Assembly: GCA_015231925.1 (NCBI GenBank)
Contig: JADGAQ010000008.1
Coordinates: 1-52,510, forward strand
Direction of reading: 5' to 3'
Source of the DNA: Magnetococcales bacterium
GTDB taxonomy: Bacteria > Pseudomonadota > Magnetococcia > Magnetococcales > JADGAQ01
DNA length: 52,510 nt
This document shows, piece after piece, positions 1 to 8,025 of this stretch (its first letter is position 1; each line of letters starts with the position of its first letter). The translations under genes and the position numbers were made by a program. Under the pieces are notes generated by a model, which made no database searches, had not been told where the DNA came from, and saw only the letters and a program-made list of their open reading frames with translations.

Positions 1-54
1 CAGGGCGCTGCCCTGGACCCGTCGGGGGGGGATAATCCCCCCCGAACCCCCGTA
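1..54 (-). repeat. GC-rich hairpin repeat, inverted copy
   Basis: This is a reverse-orientation copy of the GC-rich repeat family. Its reverse complement matches positions 12195-12247 almost base for base: a GGGGG(A)TTATCCCCC hairpin followed by GGGTCCAGGGCAGCGCCCTG. The copy touches the left edge, so its true extent and any inverted partner to the left cannot be seen. It lies about 50 bp upstream of the first small gene. Confidence 0.75.
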
Positions 55-106
55 TACCTGAACAAATACGGGAAAAGTACCTATTCGAATCGTCAAGGAG
101 ATCGTT

Positions 107-268
107 ATGGCCGTGTTGAACTTCATTCCCCTGGGGCTGCTGGCCTTCGTCGTCTACAAAGCCTTCCGCCAGGGCCGCACCTGGGATTATACCGACCGCT
201 ACTTCCAGGAAAACCGCCATCGCACCGGCCTGAAATTCTGCAACTGGTTCGGCATTCCCAAACCATGA
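107..268 (+). CDS. Small hypothetical membrane-like protein (53 aa)
   Basis: A 53-residue protein of unknown function. The start ATG has a good Shine-Dalgarno site (AAGGAG at 95-100, 6 nt spacing). The N-terminus is a short hydrophobic stretch (about residues 4-16, rich in Leu, Phe and Val) followed by a basic, aromatic tail with RxGRTWDYTDRYF and a C-terminal NWFGIPKP. This looks like a single-span inner-membrane peptide with a cytoplasmic tail. Its stop codon overlaps the start of the M24 peptidase gene in an ATGA arrangement, so the two are translationally coupled. I do not recognise a family. Coding status rests on the RBS and the overlap. Confidence 0.6.
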   Translation: MAVLNFIPLGLLAFVVYKAFRQGRTWDYTDRYFQENRHRTGLKFCNWFGIPKP

Positions 269-1398
269 CCCCCTCCGTCCGTCTGATCTTCGCCGACAGT
301 GAACGTTCGGCGGACATGTTGTATGCCACGGGTCTCTTCGTTCCGGATGCCTTTGTGTTCCTGCGGGAGGAGTCGGGGCGCAGCCACGCGATTCTTTCGG
401 CGCTGGAAGTCGATCGGGCCAGACGGGTGGCCCGGGTCGATCAGGTACACGAATGGAGCGCCTTGCGACGGCGCTTTTTCCCCGACGAAGGAGCGGATGT
501 CGGGGAGGAGCGCATTCTGGCGGCCCTGCTCCACGAGTGGGGCAACCCGCGTGTCGAGGTGCCGGAAGATTTTCCCTTGGGGTTGGCACGAAAACTGGAA
601 GGGCTGCAGTGTGAGGTCGTTCCCGTAGAGGGGGCTTTCTGGCCGCAGCGGGCCATCAAGCGGGATGACGAGGTTGCCGCCGTCGTCGAAGCCTTGCGGA
701 TTACCGGGCAGGGCATTCAGGCGGGCATCGAGCGGATCCGCCAATCCCGCATCGGCGAGGATGGTTTCCTGTGGGTTGACGATCATCACCTGACCAGCGA
801 AGAGGTGCGCGCCGAGATCCACGCCGCCCTGGTTCGCGAGGGGGCCGCTCCGCACCACACCATTGTGGCGGGAGGGGCCCAGGGTGCCGATCCCCACGAG
901 GAGGGGCGGGGTCCGTTGCCGGCCCGTTGGCCCATCATCATCGACTGCTTCCCGCGTTTGGAAAAGAACGGCTACTGGGGGGACATGACGCGCACCGTCT
1001 GCCGGGGAGCGCCTCCCGAACGTCTGACACGGGCCTGGGAGGCGGTGCGGCAAGCGCAGGAGGTTGCTTTCGCGGCCATCCGTGAGGGCATCGACGGGGC
1101 CACGGTGCATGCCGCGGTCGCCAGCCATCTGGAGCAGGCGGGGTTTCCCACCGAAACGGATGCGGCGGGTCGTCAGACCGGTTTTTTCCACGGTACCGGA
1201 CACGGCCTGGGACTGGAGATCCACGAAGCACCCCGCATCAACCGTTTGGGCAAGGCCTTGCAGGCCGGGCAGGTGGTTACCGTGGAGCCGGGTCTCTACT
1301 ATCCCGATATGGGCGGGGTACGTTTGGAGGATGTGGTGCTGGTGACGCCGACGGGGTGCCGTAACCTGACGGAATTTCCCAAATTTCTGGAAATATAA
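265..1398 (+). CDS. M24 family metallopeptidase (Xaa-Pro aminopeptidase/prolidase type)
   Basis: A cytosolic dinuclear-metal aminopeptidase of the creatinase/prolidase fold, expected to remove N-terminal residues before proline or to cut X-Pro dipeptides. The C-terminal catalytic domain carries all five M24 metal ligands: Asp227 (IIIDCFP), Asp240 (GDMTRT), His313 (GTGHGLG), Glu341 (VEPGLYY) and Glu355 (VRLEDVV). The N-terminal 130 residues are the usual non-catalytic creatinase-like domain, shorter than in E. coli PepP. The total of 377 aa is normal for bacterial PepQ/YpdF-like members. It is coupled to the preceding 53-aa gene by ATGA. The exact substrate cannot be read from sequence. Confidence 0.9.
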   Translation: MTPSVRLIFADSERSADMLYATGLFVPDAFVFLREESGRSHAILSALEVDRARRVARVDQVHEWSALRRRFFPDEGADVGEERILAALLHEWGNPRVEVPEDFPLGLARKLEGLQCEVVPVEGAFWPQRAIKRDDEVAAVVEALRITGQGIQAGIERIRQSRIGEDGFLWVDDHHLTSEEVRAEIHAALVREGAAPHHTIVAGGAQGADPHEEGRGPLPARWPIIIDCFPRLEKNGYWGDMTRTVCRGAPPERLTRAWEAVRQAQEVAFAAIREGIDGATVHAAVASHLEQAGFPTETDAAGRQTGFFHGTGHGLGLEIHEAPRINRLGKALQAGQVVTVEPGLYYPDMGGVRLEDVVLVTPTGCRNLTEFPKFLEI

Positions 1399-1406
1399 TG
1401 TCGTTG

Positions 1407-1463
1407 CCTTTTAATGTCTTATATTATAAGTATCAAAAAAAGAAAATGTTCTATTCTTTGAAT
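1407..1463 (+). repeat. AT-rich 55-bp repeat, solo forward copy
   Basis: A diverged forward copy of the AT-rich repeat, starting 8 bp after the M24 stop codon. It retains CCTTTTAAT, AAGTATCAAAAAAAGAAAATGTTCT and CTTTGA. No facing reverse copy is present before the next gene, so this is a solo end. The rest of 1399-1618 is AT-rich and shows no other feature. Confidence 0.75.
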
Positions 1464-1618
1464 TTTTCAGTTATCATCTTTTAGATATTCTGGCGAAATC
1501 TCAAACAGGTTTTGCAATTTATTCATAAGAGAGATGGCGTCTGGTGCAAGCGAAGTGCGAGACGCTATAATGGCCAGCCGCAGATCGGTGTGCCCCACTT
1601 TCGATCAGGATACGGAAG

Positions 1619-3016
1619 ATGTCCAGGCAAGGAGCCCAGGCAAGCATGAGGGAACAACAGCAGCCGCAAAGCAGCAAGTCCGGTGGCAAATCCTCATCCA
1701 ATCGGGAGCAGCAGTTTTTCCTGATTGCCGGCGGGCTCATCATGGGATTGATCGTGGTTGTTGTCATCTTCAACATGATCCAGGATCCCAAGCAGGGCAT
1801 CGTCAAGGAAGAGACCGTCTCCCCCGCCAAGCCCATGGTGAAGGTTCAACAGGGGCATGCCGAGGAGTCCACCGGTCGGGGTGGCGCAGGCGGTTCCTGG
1901 CTGGATGGCAATGCCGTGGCTCCGGTCTTCCAGAATCTGCAGCCTCCCCCTTCGGGTGAGTCGGCCAAGAGTGACCCGGTTGGTTCCCTGGCCCAGAAGA
2001 TGGCCAGCGAGGAACCGCCTCCCGAGGATGAGGATGAACCCCCGGCCAAAGCGGGCGCCAAAGCGGCTGCGGGCAAACCGGGTGGACCCGCCATGGGTCT
2101 GACGGGCGGTGCTCCGGGCGCCAAGCCGGCGGCGGGTGCTGCCCCGGCGTCCAAGGAGCATGCGACCGCGCCGAAAGAGACCAAGGAGTCGGCGCGTCAT
2201 CATCCGGCGACGCCCCAGAAGGAGACGGTGACTCCGCAGCAGCAGCAGCGATTGGCCCAGAAGGAGAAGGAAGCCGCGGCCCAGAAGGAGAAGGAAGCCG
2301 CGGCCCAGCGCCAGGCGGCCCAGAAGGAGAAGGAAGCCGCAGCCCAGCGCCAGGCGGCCCAGAAGGAGAAGGAAGCCGCCGCCCAACAACGCCAGAAAGA
2401 GGCGCTGCAAAAGGAACGCGAGGCGGCAGCCCAGCAACAGCTCAAGGATGATGCCCAACGTGAGGCAGCAGCCCGGCAGCGTCAGAAGGGACCGATCCAG
2501 AAAGAGCCTCCAGCCACCCAGAAGGAACCTTCCCGGGAGAAGAACGTCGGAGCCGGCAAAGAGACCGTCGTTGCCCGGTCTGCCCAGCCCCCTGCCGCCA
2601 AACCGGCTGCGGAGACGCCGAACAAGCCCGCTCAGGGTGCCCCCGCCAAACCGGCGACGGCTCAGACTCAGAACGCATCCGCCAAACCGGCTGCCGCCGA
2701 AGCGCCGGCTCCCGCGGCAGCCAGGGCCGCTCCGGCTCCAGCGGCCGCTCCGCCGCCTTCCACCGGCTACACCGTGCAACTCGGCTCCTTCAACAGCCGG
2801 GAAGGGGCCATGGGCCTGCAGCGGCAGGTAGGCGCCCTGCCGTTCCGGGGGCGGGCCATGCCCGTGTTCCACCAACCCATCACCACCTCGGACAACCAGA
2901 CCCGCTATCGGGTGCGCCTGGGGCCCTTCTCCAGCCGGGAAGAGGCGGAGCAGGCCGCCGTCCTGGTGCGCCAGGCCACGGGGGCCGGGGGGATGGTGAT
3001 CTCTCCGGGTCGATGA
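1619..3016 (+). CDS. SPOR-domain membrane protein with Ala/Gln/Lys-rich linker
   Basis: A probable septal peptidoglycan-binding protein of the FtsN/DedD type. The order is a short cytoplasmic N-terminus, one transmembrane helix (about residues 34-54, FFLIAGG...VVVIFNMI), a long low-complexity periplasmic linker, and a C-terminal SPOR domain (about 384-465) with the typical YTVQLGSF and YRVRLGPFSSREEAE halves. SPOR domains bind denuded glycan strands at division sites. The linker contains tandem AQKEKEAAAQRQ blocks predicted to form a helical or coiled rod. A second in-frame ATG at 1646, with AAGGAG 12 nt upstream, is an alternative start. The ccm operon follows 33 bp downstream, but a functional link is not implied. 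Confidence 0.85.
   Translation: MSRQGAQASMREQQQPQSSKSGGKSSSNREQQFFLIAGGLIMGLIVVVVIFNMIQDPKQGIVKEETVSPAKPMVKVQQGHAEESTGRGGAGGSWLDGNAVAPVFQNLQPPPSGESAKSDPVGSLAQKMASEEPPPEDEDEPPAKAGAKAAAGKPGGPAMGLTGGAPGAKPAAGAAPASKEHATAPKETKESARHHPATPQKETVTPQQQQRLAQKEKEAAAQKEKEAAAQRQAAQKEKEAAAQRQAAQKEKEAAAQQRQKEALQKEREAAAQQQLKDDAQREAAARQRQKGPIQKEPPATQKEPSREKNVGAGKETVVARSAQPPAAKPAAETPNKPAQGAPAKPATAQTQNASAKPAAAEAPAPAAARAAPAPAAAPPPSTGYTVQLGSFNSREGAMGLQRQVGALPFRGRAMPVFHQPITTSDNQTRYRVRLGPFSSREEAEQAAVLVRQATGAGGMVISPGR
2255..2395 (+). repeat. Tandem 24+15-bp repeats inside the SPOR gene
   Basis: The units GCCCAGAAGGAGAAGGAAGC(CGCG), 24 bp, and GCCCAGCGCCAGGCG, 15 bp, alternate in frame, giving a 39-bp period and about 3.5 cycles. 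Copies are nearly identical at DNA level, differing mainly at the last base of the 24-bp unit. This suggests recent expansion or contraction by slippage. All copies stay in frame, so changes would alter linker length without breaking the protein. Confidence 0.85.
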
Positions 3017-3049
3017 GGGCGTGGCCACTCGATTCCTGAGGGAGGCCAC

Positions 3050-3706
3050 ATGGCCCTAGCCGCCCCACTTCAGCTTGAGGACATACACCACCGCTTCGGA
3101 CGGCAGCGGGTGCTGACCGGCGTCGATCTGCGCGTGGAACGGGGGGAGTGCGTCGTCCTCTTCGGGGCCAACGGCTCCGGCAAATCGACCCTGCTCTGCA
3201 TTCTGGCCACGCTGCTGAAAGTCCAGCAGGGGGCCTATCGTCTGGGCAAGCTGGAAGCGCCGGCTCAAGGGGACCGCATTCGCGACAGCCTGATCTTTTT
3301 GGGACATCGCACCCATCTCTACGGCCATTTGACCCCGGTGGAGAATCTGCGCTTCTTCGCCGATCTGCGGGGCGAATCCCCCACCCTGGCGCAGGTGCGC
3401 GCCGCCGTGGAACAGGTGGGGTTGGGGCGTTTCATGGATCGCACCACGGCGCGTTTTTCCGCCGGCATGCGCAAACGGGCCGCCCTGGCCCGGGTTCTGC
3501 TCCTCAAACCCCCTCTGCTGCTGTTGGATGAGCCTTATTCCGCTCTGGACAGCGATGGAGTGAACTGGCTGAACGCTCTTTTGTCTGACTACTTGAAGGA
3601 AGGTGGCATGGTGGTCATGGCCAGCCACGAACCGGAACGGGTCGCCTGTCTCTATCATCGCCCCATGTATCTGCATCTGGGACATTTAAGCGGGTGGCGC
3701 CCATGA
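3050..3706 (+). CDS. ccmA: Haem exporter ATP-binding protein CcmA
   Basis: The ABC ATPase subunit of the CcmABCD complex, which uses ATP to release holo-CcmE from CcmC during System I cytochrome c maturation. The Walker A motif is at 39-47 (GANGSGKST). The signature region reads FSAGMRKRAALARVLL, a CcmA-like variant of LSGGQ, followed by Walker B LLLLDEP and a switch His in MASHEPE. At 218 aa the length is normal for CcmA (about 205-215 aa). It is the first gene of a tightly packed ccm operon, and its stop overlaps the ccmB start. Confidence 0.95.
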   Translation: MALAAPLQLEDIHHRFGRQRVLTGVDLRVERGECVVLFGANGSGKSTLLCILATLLKVQQGAYRLGKLEAPAQGDRIRDSLIFLGHRTHLYGHLTPVENLRFFADLRGESPTLAQVRAAVEQVGLGRFMDRTTARFSAGMRKRAALARVLLLKPPLLLLDEPYSALDSDGVNWLNALLSDYLKEGGMVVMASHEPERVACLYHRPMYLHLGHLSGWRP

Positions 3707-4371
3707 TGCTGCGCGCCGCCTATCGCATCGCCTGGAAGGACGTGATGGGGGATTTCCGCCGTCGCTCCACCCTGTCGGCCATGCTCTTCTTCGCCATCTC
3801 CGTGCTGGTGGTCTTTCAGGCCGCTTTCAATCCGGACCGTCGCGAGGCCATGCAGTTGCTTCCCGGATTATTATGGGTAACAATTCTCTTTACCAGTCTG
3901 GTCGGCCTGGGACGGGTCTTCCAGGCGGAAGAAGAGGATGGCGCTTTCGAAGGCTTGATGCTCGCTCCCCTGGGGCGGGGTGTCATCTTTCTGGGCAAGT
4001 GGTTGGGCAATCTGGTGTTGACGGTGGCGGTGGAGGTGCTACTGTTGCCGTTGATGCTGATTCTGTTCAACGTGGATGGTTGGAGCAGCCTGCCGGCGGT
4101 ATTCGGCGTACTGTTGCTGGGCACCCTGGGTTTGACCGGTCTCGGGGTTTTGCTGGCCGCGTTGACTCAGGCGGCCCGTTCCCGGGAGACGCTGTTGGCT
4201 CTCCTGCTGTTGCCGCTGGTGGTGCCGCTGCTCATCGCGGGGGTTCAGGCCACGGCGGCGCTGCTCTCCGGCCAGGGTGAACTGACGGCCTGGGTGCGGT
4301 TGATGGTGGTATTCGACATGATCTATCTGGCGTTGGCGCCCTGGGCGTTCGGTTGGCTGGTGGAGGAGTAG
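3703..4371 (+). CDS. ccmB: Haem exporter permease CcmB
   Basis: The integral membrane subunit of the CcmAB ABC complex. It is about 222 aa with six hydrophobic segments. The N-terminal cytoplasmic WKDVMGDFRRRS region and the FQAEEEDGAFEGLMLAPL motif are characteristic of CcmB. The ATG at 3703 overlaps the ccmA stop (ATGA) and is preferred; a GTG at 3694 would add three residues. It is the second gene of the ccm operon. Confidence 0.93.
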   Translation: MMLRAAYRIAWKDVMGDFRRRSTLSAMLFFAISVLVVFQAAFNPDRREAMQLLPGLLWVTILFTSLVGLGRVFQAEEEDGAFEGLMLAPLGRGVIFLGKWLGNLVLTVAVEVLLLPLMLILFNVDGWSSLPAVFGVLLLGTLGLTGLGVLLAALTQAARSRETLLALLLLPLVVPLLIAGVQATAALLSGQGELTAWVRLMVVFDMIYLALAPWAFGWLVEE

Positions 4372-4378
4372 AACGGGC

Positions 4379-5074
4379 ATGGATCGATTGGCGCGGTTTC
4401 AACGCTGGACGGGGTGGTTGACCCTGCTGCTGCTGGGAGTGGCGCTCACTCTGGTGGTCAACGCGCCCGCCGATTTTCAGCAGAGCAATTCGGTGCGCAT
4501 TCTGTTCGTACATGTCCCCTCGGCCAAGATGTCCCTGTTGATGTACGTGGCCGTGACGGTATGCAGCATCTGGGTACTGGTGCGCCGCAGCGAAACGGCG
4601 GACATCCTGGCGGCGGCAGCGGCTCCGGTGGGCGCGGCCTTCGCGGCGGTCACTCTGGCCACCGGCTCCATCTGGGGCAAACCGATGTGGGGCACCTGGT
4701 GGGCCTGGGATGCCCGTCTGACCTCCATGCTGGTGCTGTTGATCATCTATGTCGGGCTCATGGCTTTGCGCAGCGCCCTCGACGATCCCCAGAAAAGCGC
4801 CCGCGCCACGGCGGTCATGGCCATCGTGGGGGCGGTGGATCTGCCGATCATCCATTTCTCCGTGACCTGGTGGCGCACACTGCATCAACCGCCTTCCATC
4901 GCCGGACCCGGAGCGGGCAAAATCCATATTGCCGGACCGCTGCTCACCCCCCTGATCGCCATGGCCATCGCCTTCATCGCCCTGGGGGCCTATATGTGGT
5001 TTGTCAACGCCCGTTTGATCAGGGCCAGCCGTCGCCTGGAACAACTCGATACGGAGCATGAGGAGCATGGCTGA
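4379..5074 (+). CDS. ccmC: Haem transporter/handling protein CcmC
   Basis: A polytopic member of the haem-handling protein family that presents haem to CcmE in the periplasm. The tryptophan-rich WWD motif is at about 104-114 (WGTWWAWDARL). The two conserved axial histidines are probably His45 (FVHVPSAKMS) and His169 (RTLHQPPS). Six transmembrane helices are evident. The length of 231 aa is close to that of E. coli CcmC (245 aa). The 3' end overlaps ccmD by 8 bp. Confidence 0.95.
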   Translation: MDRLARFQRWTGWLTLLLLGVALTLVVNAPADFQQSNSVRILFVHVPSAKMSLLMYVAVTVCSIWVLVRRSETADILAAAAAPVGAAFAAVTLATGSIWGKPMWGTWWAWDARLTSMLVLLIIYVGLMALRSALDDPQKSARATAVMAIVGAVDLPIIHFSVTWWRTLHQPPSIAGPGAGKIHIAGPLLTPLIAMAIAFIALGAYMWFVNARLIRASRRLEQLDTEHEEHG

Positions 5075-5219
5075 TTACAGTACTTACGTTCAGGCCGTTT
5101 ACGGCATTGCCCTGCTGGTTTACGGTGGCTTGATCCTCACCTGGCAGCAGCGCCTGCGCCGGGTGGAAGGGGAGTTGGCCTTGCGGGAAAAGGAGGGTCA
5201 ACGTGGCGGTGCAGGGTAA
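5067..5219 (+). CDS. ccmD: Haem exporter small subunit CcmD
   Basis: A 50-residue single-span membrane protein (MADYSTYVQAVYGIALLVYG...) with a basic cytoplasmic tail LRRVEGELALREKEGQ. Size, topology, the aromatic Tyr-rich N-terminus and the position between ccmC and ccmE identify it as CcmD, which stabilises CcmA-CcmC-CcmE and is needed for release of haem-loaded CcmE. The start has AGGAGC just upstream. It overlaps ccmC by 8 bp and ccmE by 17 bp, so translation of the three genes is coupled. Confidence 0.88.
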   Translation: MADYSTYVQAVYGIALLVYGGLILTWQQRLRRVEGELALREKEGQRGGAG

Positions 5220-5658
5220 CAAACGTCTCTTGCTCATCCTGACACTGGTGATCGTGGGGGGGGCTCTGCTGACCCTGGTCTTCACCTCGTTCACCGACTC
5301 CCTGGTCTATTTCCTCACGCCGTCCGAGGTCAAGGAGAAGGCCGCCACCTTGACCGGTCGCAAGATCCGCATCGGCGGCATGGTGCAGGAGGGTTCTCTG
5401 GAGAAGGTTCCCGACACCCTCAAGATTCGTTTCCTGGTGACCGACGGCGCCAACCGGATTCCGGTTCATTACGAGGGCATGTTGCCGGATCTCTTCCGGG
5501 AAGGGCAGGGGGTGGTGGTGGAAGGCGTCTGGCAGCCGGAAGCGCCCTTCGCCGCCTCGACCATTCTGGCCAAACACAGCGAAGACTACGTTCCGGTGGA
5601 GATGAGCAAAGAGGGCGTGGCCAAGGCCAAGGAGTCGATCCTGAAGTCCTTGCAATAA
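5203..5658 (+). CDS. ccmE: Cytochrome c-type biogenesis haem chaperone CcmE
   Basis: A periplasmic, membrane-anchored OB-fold haem chaperone. It has an N-terminal anchor (about residues 8-27) and a soluble beta-barrel with RIGGMVQEGS. The haem-attachment site LAKHSEDYVP places the covalent His at 125 and the axial Tyr at 129. The start is GTG with AGGAGG 6 nt upstream, inside ccmD. At 151 aa it is near the family norm. CcmE receives haem from CcmC and passes it to CcmF/CcmH. Confidence 0.95.
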   Translation: MAVQGNKRLLLILTLVIVGGALLTLVFTSFTDSLVYFLTPSEVKEKAATLTGRKIRIGGMVQEGSLEKVPDTLKIRFLVTDGANRIPVHYEGMLPDLFREGQGVVVEGVWQPEAPFAASTILAKHSEDYVPVEMSKEGVAKAKESILKSLQ

Positions 5659-5666
5659 CGTATCCT

Positions 5667-5694
5667 GCCGACCGGGTTTTCGGCTTCCTTTTTT
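5667..5694 (+). terminator. Possible weak terminator/attenuator between ccmE and ccmF
   Basis: A short stem GCCGA...TCGGC with an 8-nt loop is followed by TTCCTTTTTT. It lies in the 64-bp space between ccmE and ccmF. It could reduce read-through into ccmF. The stem is only 5 bp, so the call is tentative. Confidence 0.35.
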
Positions 5695-5722
5695 CGGACG
5701 GTGTATCCCGGAGGGTTGTCCC

Positions 5723-7675
5723 ATGTGGATTGAAATCGGCCACTTTGCGGCCCTGACGGCCCTTCTTGCGGCTCTGGTGCAATGGGTCGCGCCCATTGCC
5801 GGCCTTCGTCTGCAGCGTCCCGCCTGGATACGGGTGGGGCGGCAGGCGGCCTTTGCCGGTTTGCTCTTGTTGAGTCTGGCCAGTTTCGCCCTGATCAAGT
5901 CGTTTCTCGATCACGACTTTTCCGTGGCCTATGTGGCCAATCACGCCTCCCTCAAGCTGCCCATCTTCTATCTGGCCACCGCCATGTGGGGGGGGCATGA
6001 GGGTTCCCTGCTGCTGTGGGCCTGGTTTCTCTCCCTCTTCATCGCCATCGCCGCCTGGCGCCACTGGCAGACCCATCCCGATTCCATGCCCTGGGTACTC
6101 TCCATTCTGGGGGCGTTGCTGAGTGGATTCCTCCTGCTGGTCCTCTTCCTCTCCAGCCCCTTCGAGCGCATGATTCCACCGCCTGCGGACGGGCGGGATC
6201 TGAATCCCCTGTTGCAGGATCCGGGCATGGTGTTTCATCCGCCCTTCCTGTACATGGGCTATGTCGGTTTCGCCATTCCCTATGCCTTCGCCATGGCGGC
6301 GCTGATCACCGGTCGGGCGGGGGAGGAGTGGATTCTGGCCACCCGACGCTGGACCCTCTTCTCCTGGGCCATGTTGACCACCGGCATCATCTTCGGCGGT
6401 TACTGGGCCTATTATGAATTGGGCTGGGGTGGCTACTGGGCCTGGGATCCGGTGGAAAACGCCTCCTTCATGCCCTGGCTGACGGCTACCGCCTATCTCC
6501 ACTCCGTCATGGTTCAGGAACGGCGGGAGATGTTCAAAACCTGGAACCTCTTCCTGATCATCGCCACCTTCGCCCTGTCGTTGTTGGGTACCTTCCTGGT
6601 GCGGTCGGGGGTGCTTTCGTCGGTGCATGCCTTTGCCACCGATCCGGGTCGCGGTATTTACATCCTCGTTTTCATGGCGGTGGTGCTGGTCTTTTCTTTC
6701 GGCCTGCTGGTGCAGCGCTCCGACCAGTTGCGGACTCCCACCACGCTGGAGAGTTTGCTGTGCCGGGAGAGTGCGTTTTTGTTCAACAACCTCTTCTTCG
6801 TCGTGGCGGCGTTGACGGTGTTGCTGGGCACCCTCTTTCCTCTGGCGGTGGAGACGCTGACCGCTTCCAAGGTGACGGTGGGGGCCCCTTATTACAACAA
6901 GGTCTTCGTGCCCATCATGCTGGGCATGCTGCTGCTCATGGGGGTGGGGCCCATGCTGGCCTGGCGACGGGCGGCGGGTGGCCAGTGGAAACGCACCTTC
7001 CTTGTGCCCGGTGTGTTGGGATCGATTGCCATGGCGGGAGCCTGGGCGGCGGGGGTGCATCATCCTTACGGGCTGCTGGCGGTGCTGTTGATCTTTTTCG
7101 TGGGGGCTACCCATGTGCTGGAAGTCTGGCGTGGCGCCATGGTGCGGTCCAGACAGAGCGGGGATGGTCCCGGTACCGCCCTGTTGCGCATGATCAACCG
7201 CAACCGGCGTCGCTACGGGGGTTTTGTGGTACATTTGGGCATCTTGGTAATGGTTTCGGGATTTATCGGCTCGGGACTGTTCCAGGAGGAACGGGATCTG
7301 GTGGCCAAACCGGGGGATCGATTCCGCATCGGGGGCTGGGAGTTGAGTTTCGAGTCGATCCAGGAGACCTCCAAGCGCAACTGGACGGCCATGGAAGCGA
7401 CGATTCGGGCCAGAAAGGGTGGGCAGGAGGTGGTTTTGCTGCCCCAGAAGCGGATATACAACGAACACTCCCAACCGACCACGGAAGCGGCCATTCATTC
7501 GGTGTGGAACGAGGATTTGTATGTGGTGTTGGGGGATGCGGTCGGAGAAGGCTTTGGCATACGGTTGTACCGCAATCCGCTGGTGGGGTGGATCTGGTGG
7601 GGGGCGGGGATTGTGATGTTGGGGGTGATACTGGCGTTGATGCAGGGCAGGGGATTGCCACGGAGGAAGGAATAA
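5723..7675 (+). CDS. ccmF: Haem lyase subunit CcmF
   Basis: A large polytopic membrane protein (650 aa) that, with CcmH, attaches haem to apocytochromes c. The family motifs WGGHEGSLLLWAW (about residue 89) and the WWD-type WGGYWAWDPVENASF (about residue 240) are intact, as are conserved periplasmic histidines in FHPPFLYMGY and SVHAFATDP. About 15 hydrophobic segments are visible, with a periplasmic beta-rich domain near the C-terminus. An RBS (CCGGAGG) precedes the ATG. The gene is followed by a repeat-rich 490-bp gap before ccmG. Confidence 0.96.
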   Translation: MWIEIGHFAALTALLAALVQWVAPIAGLRLQRPAWIRVGRQAAFAGLLLLSLASFALIKSFLDHDFSVAYVANHASLKLPIFYLATAMWGGHEGSLLLWAWFLSLFIAIAAWRHWQTHPDSMPWVLSILGALLSGFLLLVLFLSSPFERMIPPPADGRDLNPLLQDPGMVFHPPFLYMGYVGFAIPYAFAMAALITGRAGEEWILATRRWTLFSWAMLTTGIIFGGYWAYYELGWGGYWAWDPVENASFMPWLTATAYLHSVMVQERREMFKTWNLFLIIATFALSLLGTFLVRSGVLSSVHAFATDPGRGIYILVFMAVVLVFSFGLLVQRSDQLRTPTTLESLLCRESAFLFNNLFFVVAALTVLLGTLFPLAVETLTASKVTVGAPYYNKVFVPIMLGMLLLMGVGPMLAWRRAAGGQWKRTFLVPGVLGSIAMAGAWAAGVHHPYGLLAVLLIFFVGATHVLEVWRGAMVRSRQSGDGPGTALLRMINRNRRRYGGFVVHLGILVMVSGFIGSGLFQEERDLVAKPGDRFRIGGWELSFESIQETSKRNWTAMEATIRARKGGQEVVLLPQKRIYNEHSQPTTEAAIHSVWNEDLYVVLGDAVGEGFGIRLYRNPLVGWIWWGAGIVMLGVILALMQGRGLPRRKE

Positions 7676-7735
7676 CGGGGGTCCGGGGGGGATTATCCCC
7701 CCCGGCGGGGTTTGGGGCGGAGCCCCAAGGTGTTG
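7675..7735 (+). repeat. GC-rich hairpin repeat, forward copy
   Basis: A full forward copy directly abutting the ccmF stop codon. It has ACGGGGGTCC, the hairpin GGGGGGATTATCCCCCC, then GGCGGGGTTTGGGGCGGAGCCCC and AAGGTGTTG. Two stem-loops are possible (GGGGGG/CCCCCC and GGGGC/GCCCC). It could act as a transcript-end structure for ccmABCDEF. Confidence 0.8.
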
Positions 7736-7749
7736 CCGTGGTGGTTTTA

Positions 7750-7802
7750 TTCGTGCGTTGTCTTTTCCTGGAATGCCATTCCAGGAAAAGACAACGCACG
7801 AA
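7750..7802. repeat. Perfect 26-bp inverted repeat (hairpin 1)
   Basis: The two 26-nt arms TTCGTGCGTTGTCTTTTCCT... are perfectly complementary around a single central C. The right arm runs into AAAAAATAA. As RNA this would be a near-continuous duplex. It is the first of three unrelated perfect palindromes in this gap. Confidence 0.9.
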
Positions 7803-7894
7803 AAAATAACGGCAGTATCTTGGCGCACTCTCCCCAACTCTGCCGAGACGGATATATTTCTCCGTATCCCCCTTTCTCCTTCTCCGGGCAATTC

Positions 7895-7942
7895 GGCCTC
7901 TTGAGTAGCCAATCAAACAGACGATTGGCTACTCAAGAGGCC
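7895..7942. repeat. Perfect 20-bp inverted repeat (hairpin 2)
   Basis: The arm GGCCTCTTGAGTAGCCAATC and its exact reverse complement are separated by an 8-nt loop (AAACAGAC). The sequence is unrelated to the flanking hairpins, so the three are not copies of one element. Confidence 0.9.
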
Positions 7943-7960
7943 AATGGCGGGCTCGCTTTG

Positions 7961-7997
7961 GGCCATTTTACCGGGATGAGGCCCCGGTAAAATGGCC
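7961..7997. repeat. Perfect 15-bp inverted repeat (hairpin 3)
   Basis: The arms GGCCATTTTACCGGG and CCCGGTAAAATGGCC flank a 7-nt loop. Outside them, GCTCGC (from 7951) and GCGAGC (near 8008) can extend the fold imperfectly. Confidence 0.9.
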
Positions 7998-8025
7998 TTG
8001 AGCGGGGCGAGCCGAAAGGAAAGAG

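Noticed and set aside
5420-7912. An 830-codon open frame on the minus strand across ccmE-ccmF
   Set aside because: It is antisense to ccmE/ccmF, His/Gln/Arg/Gly-rich, and arises from high GC content at third positions.
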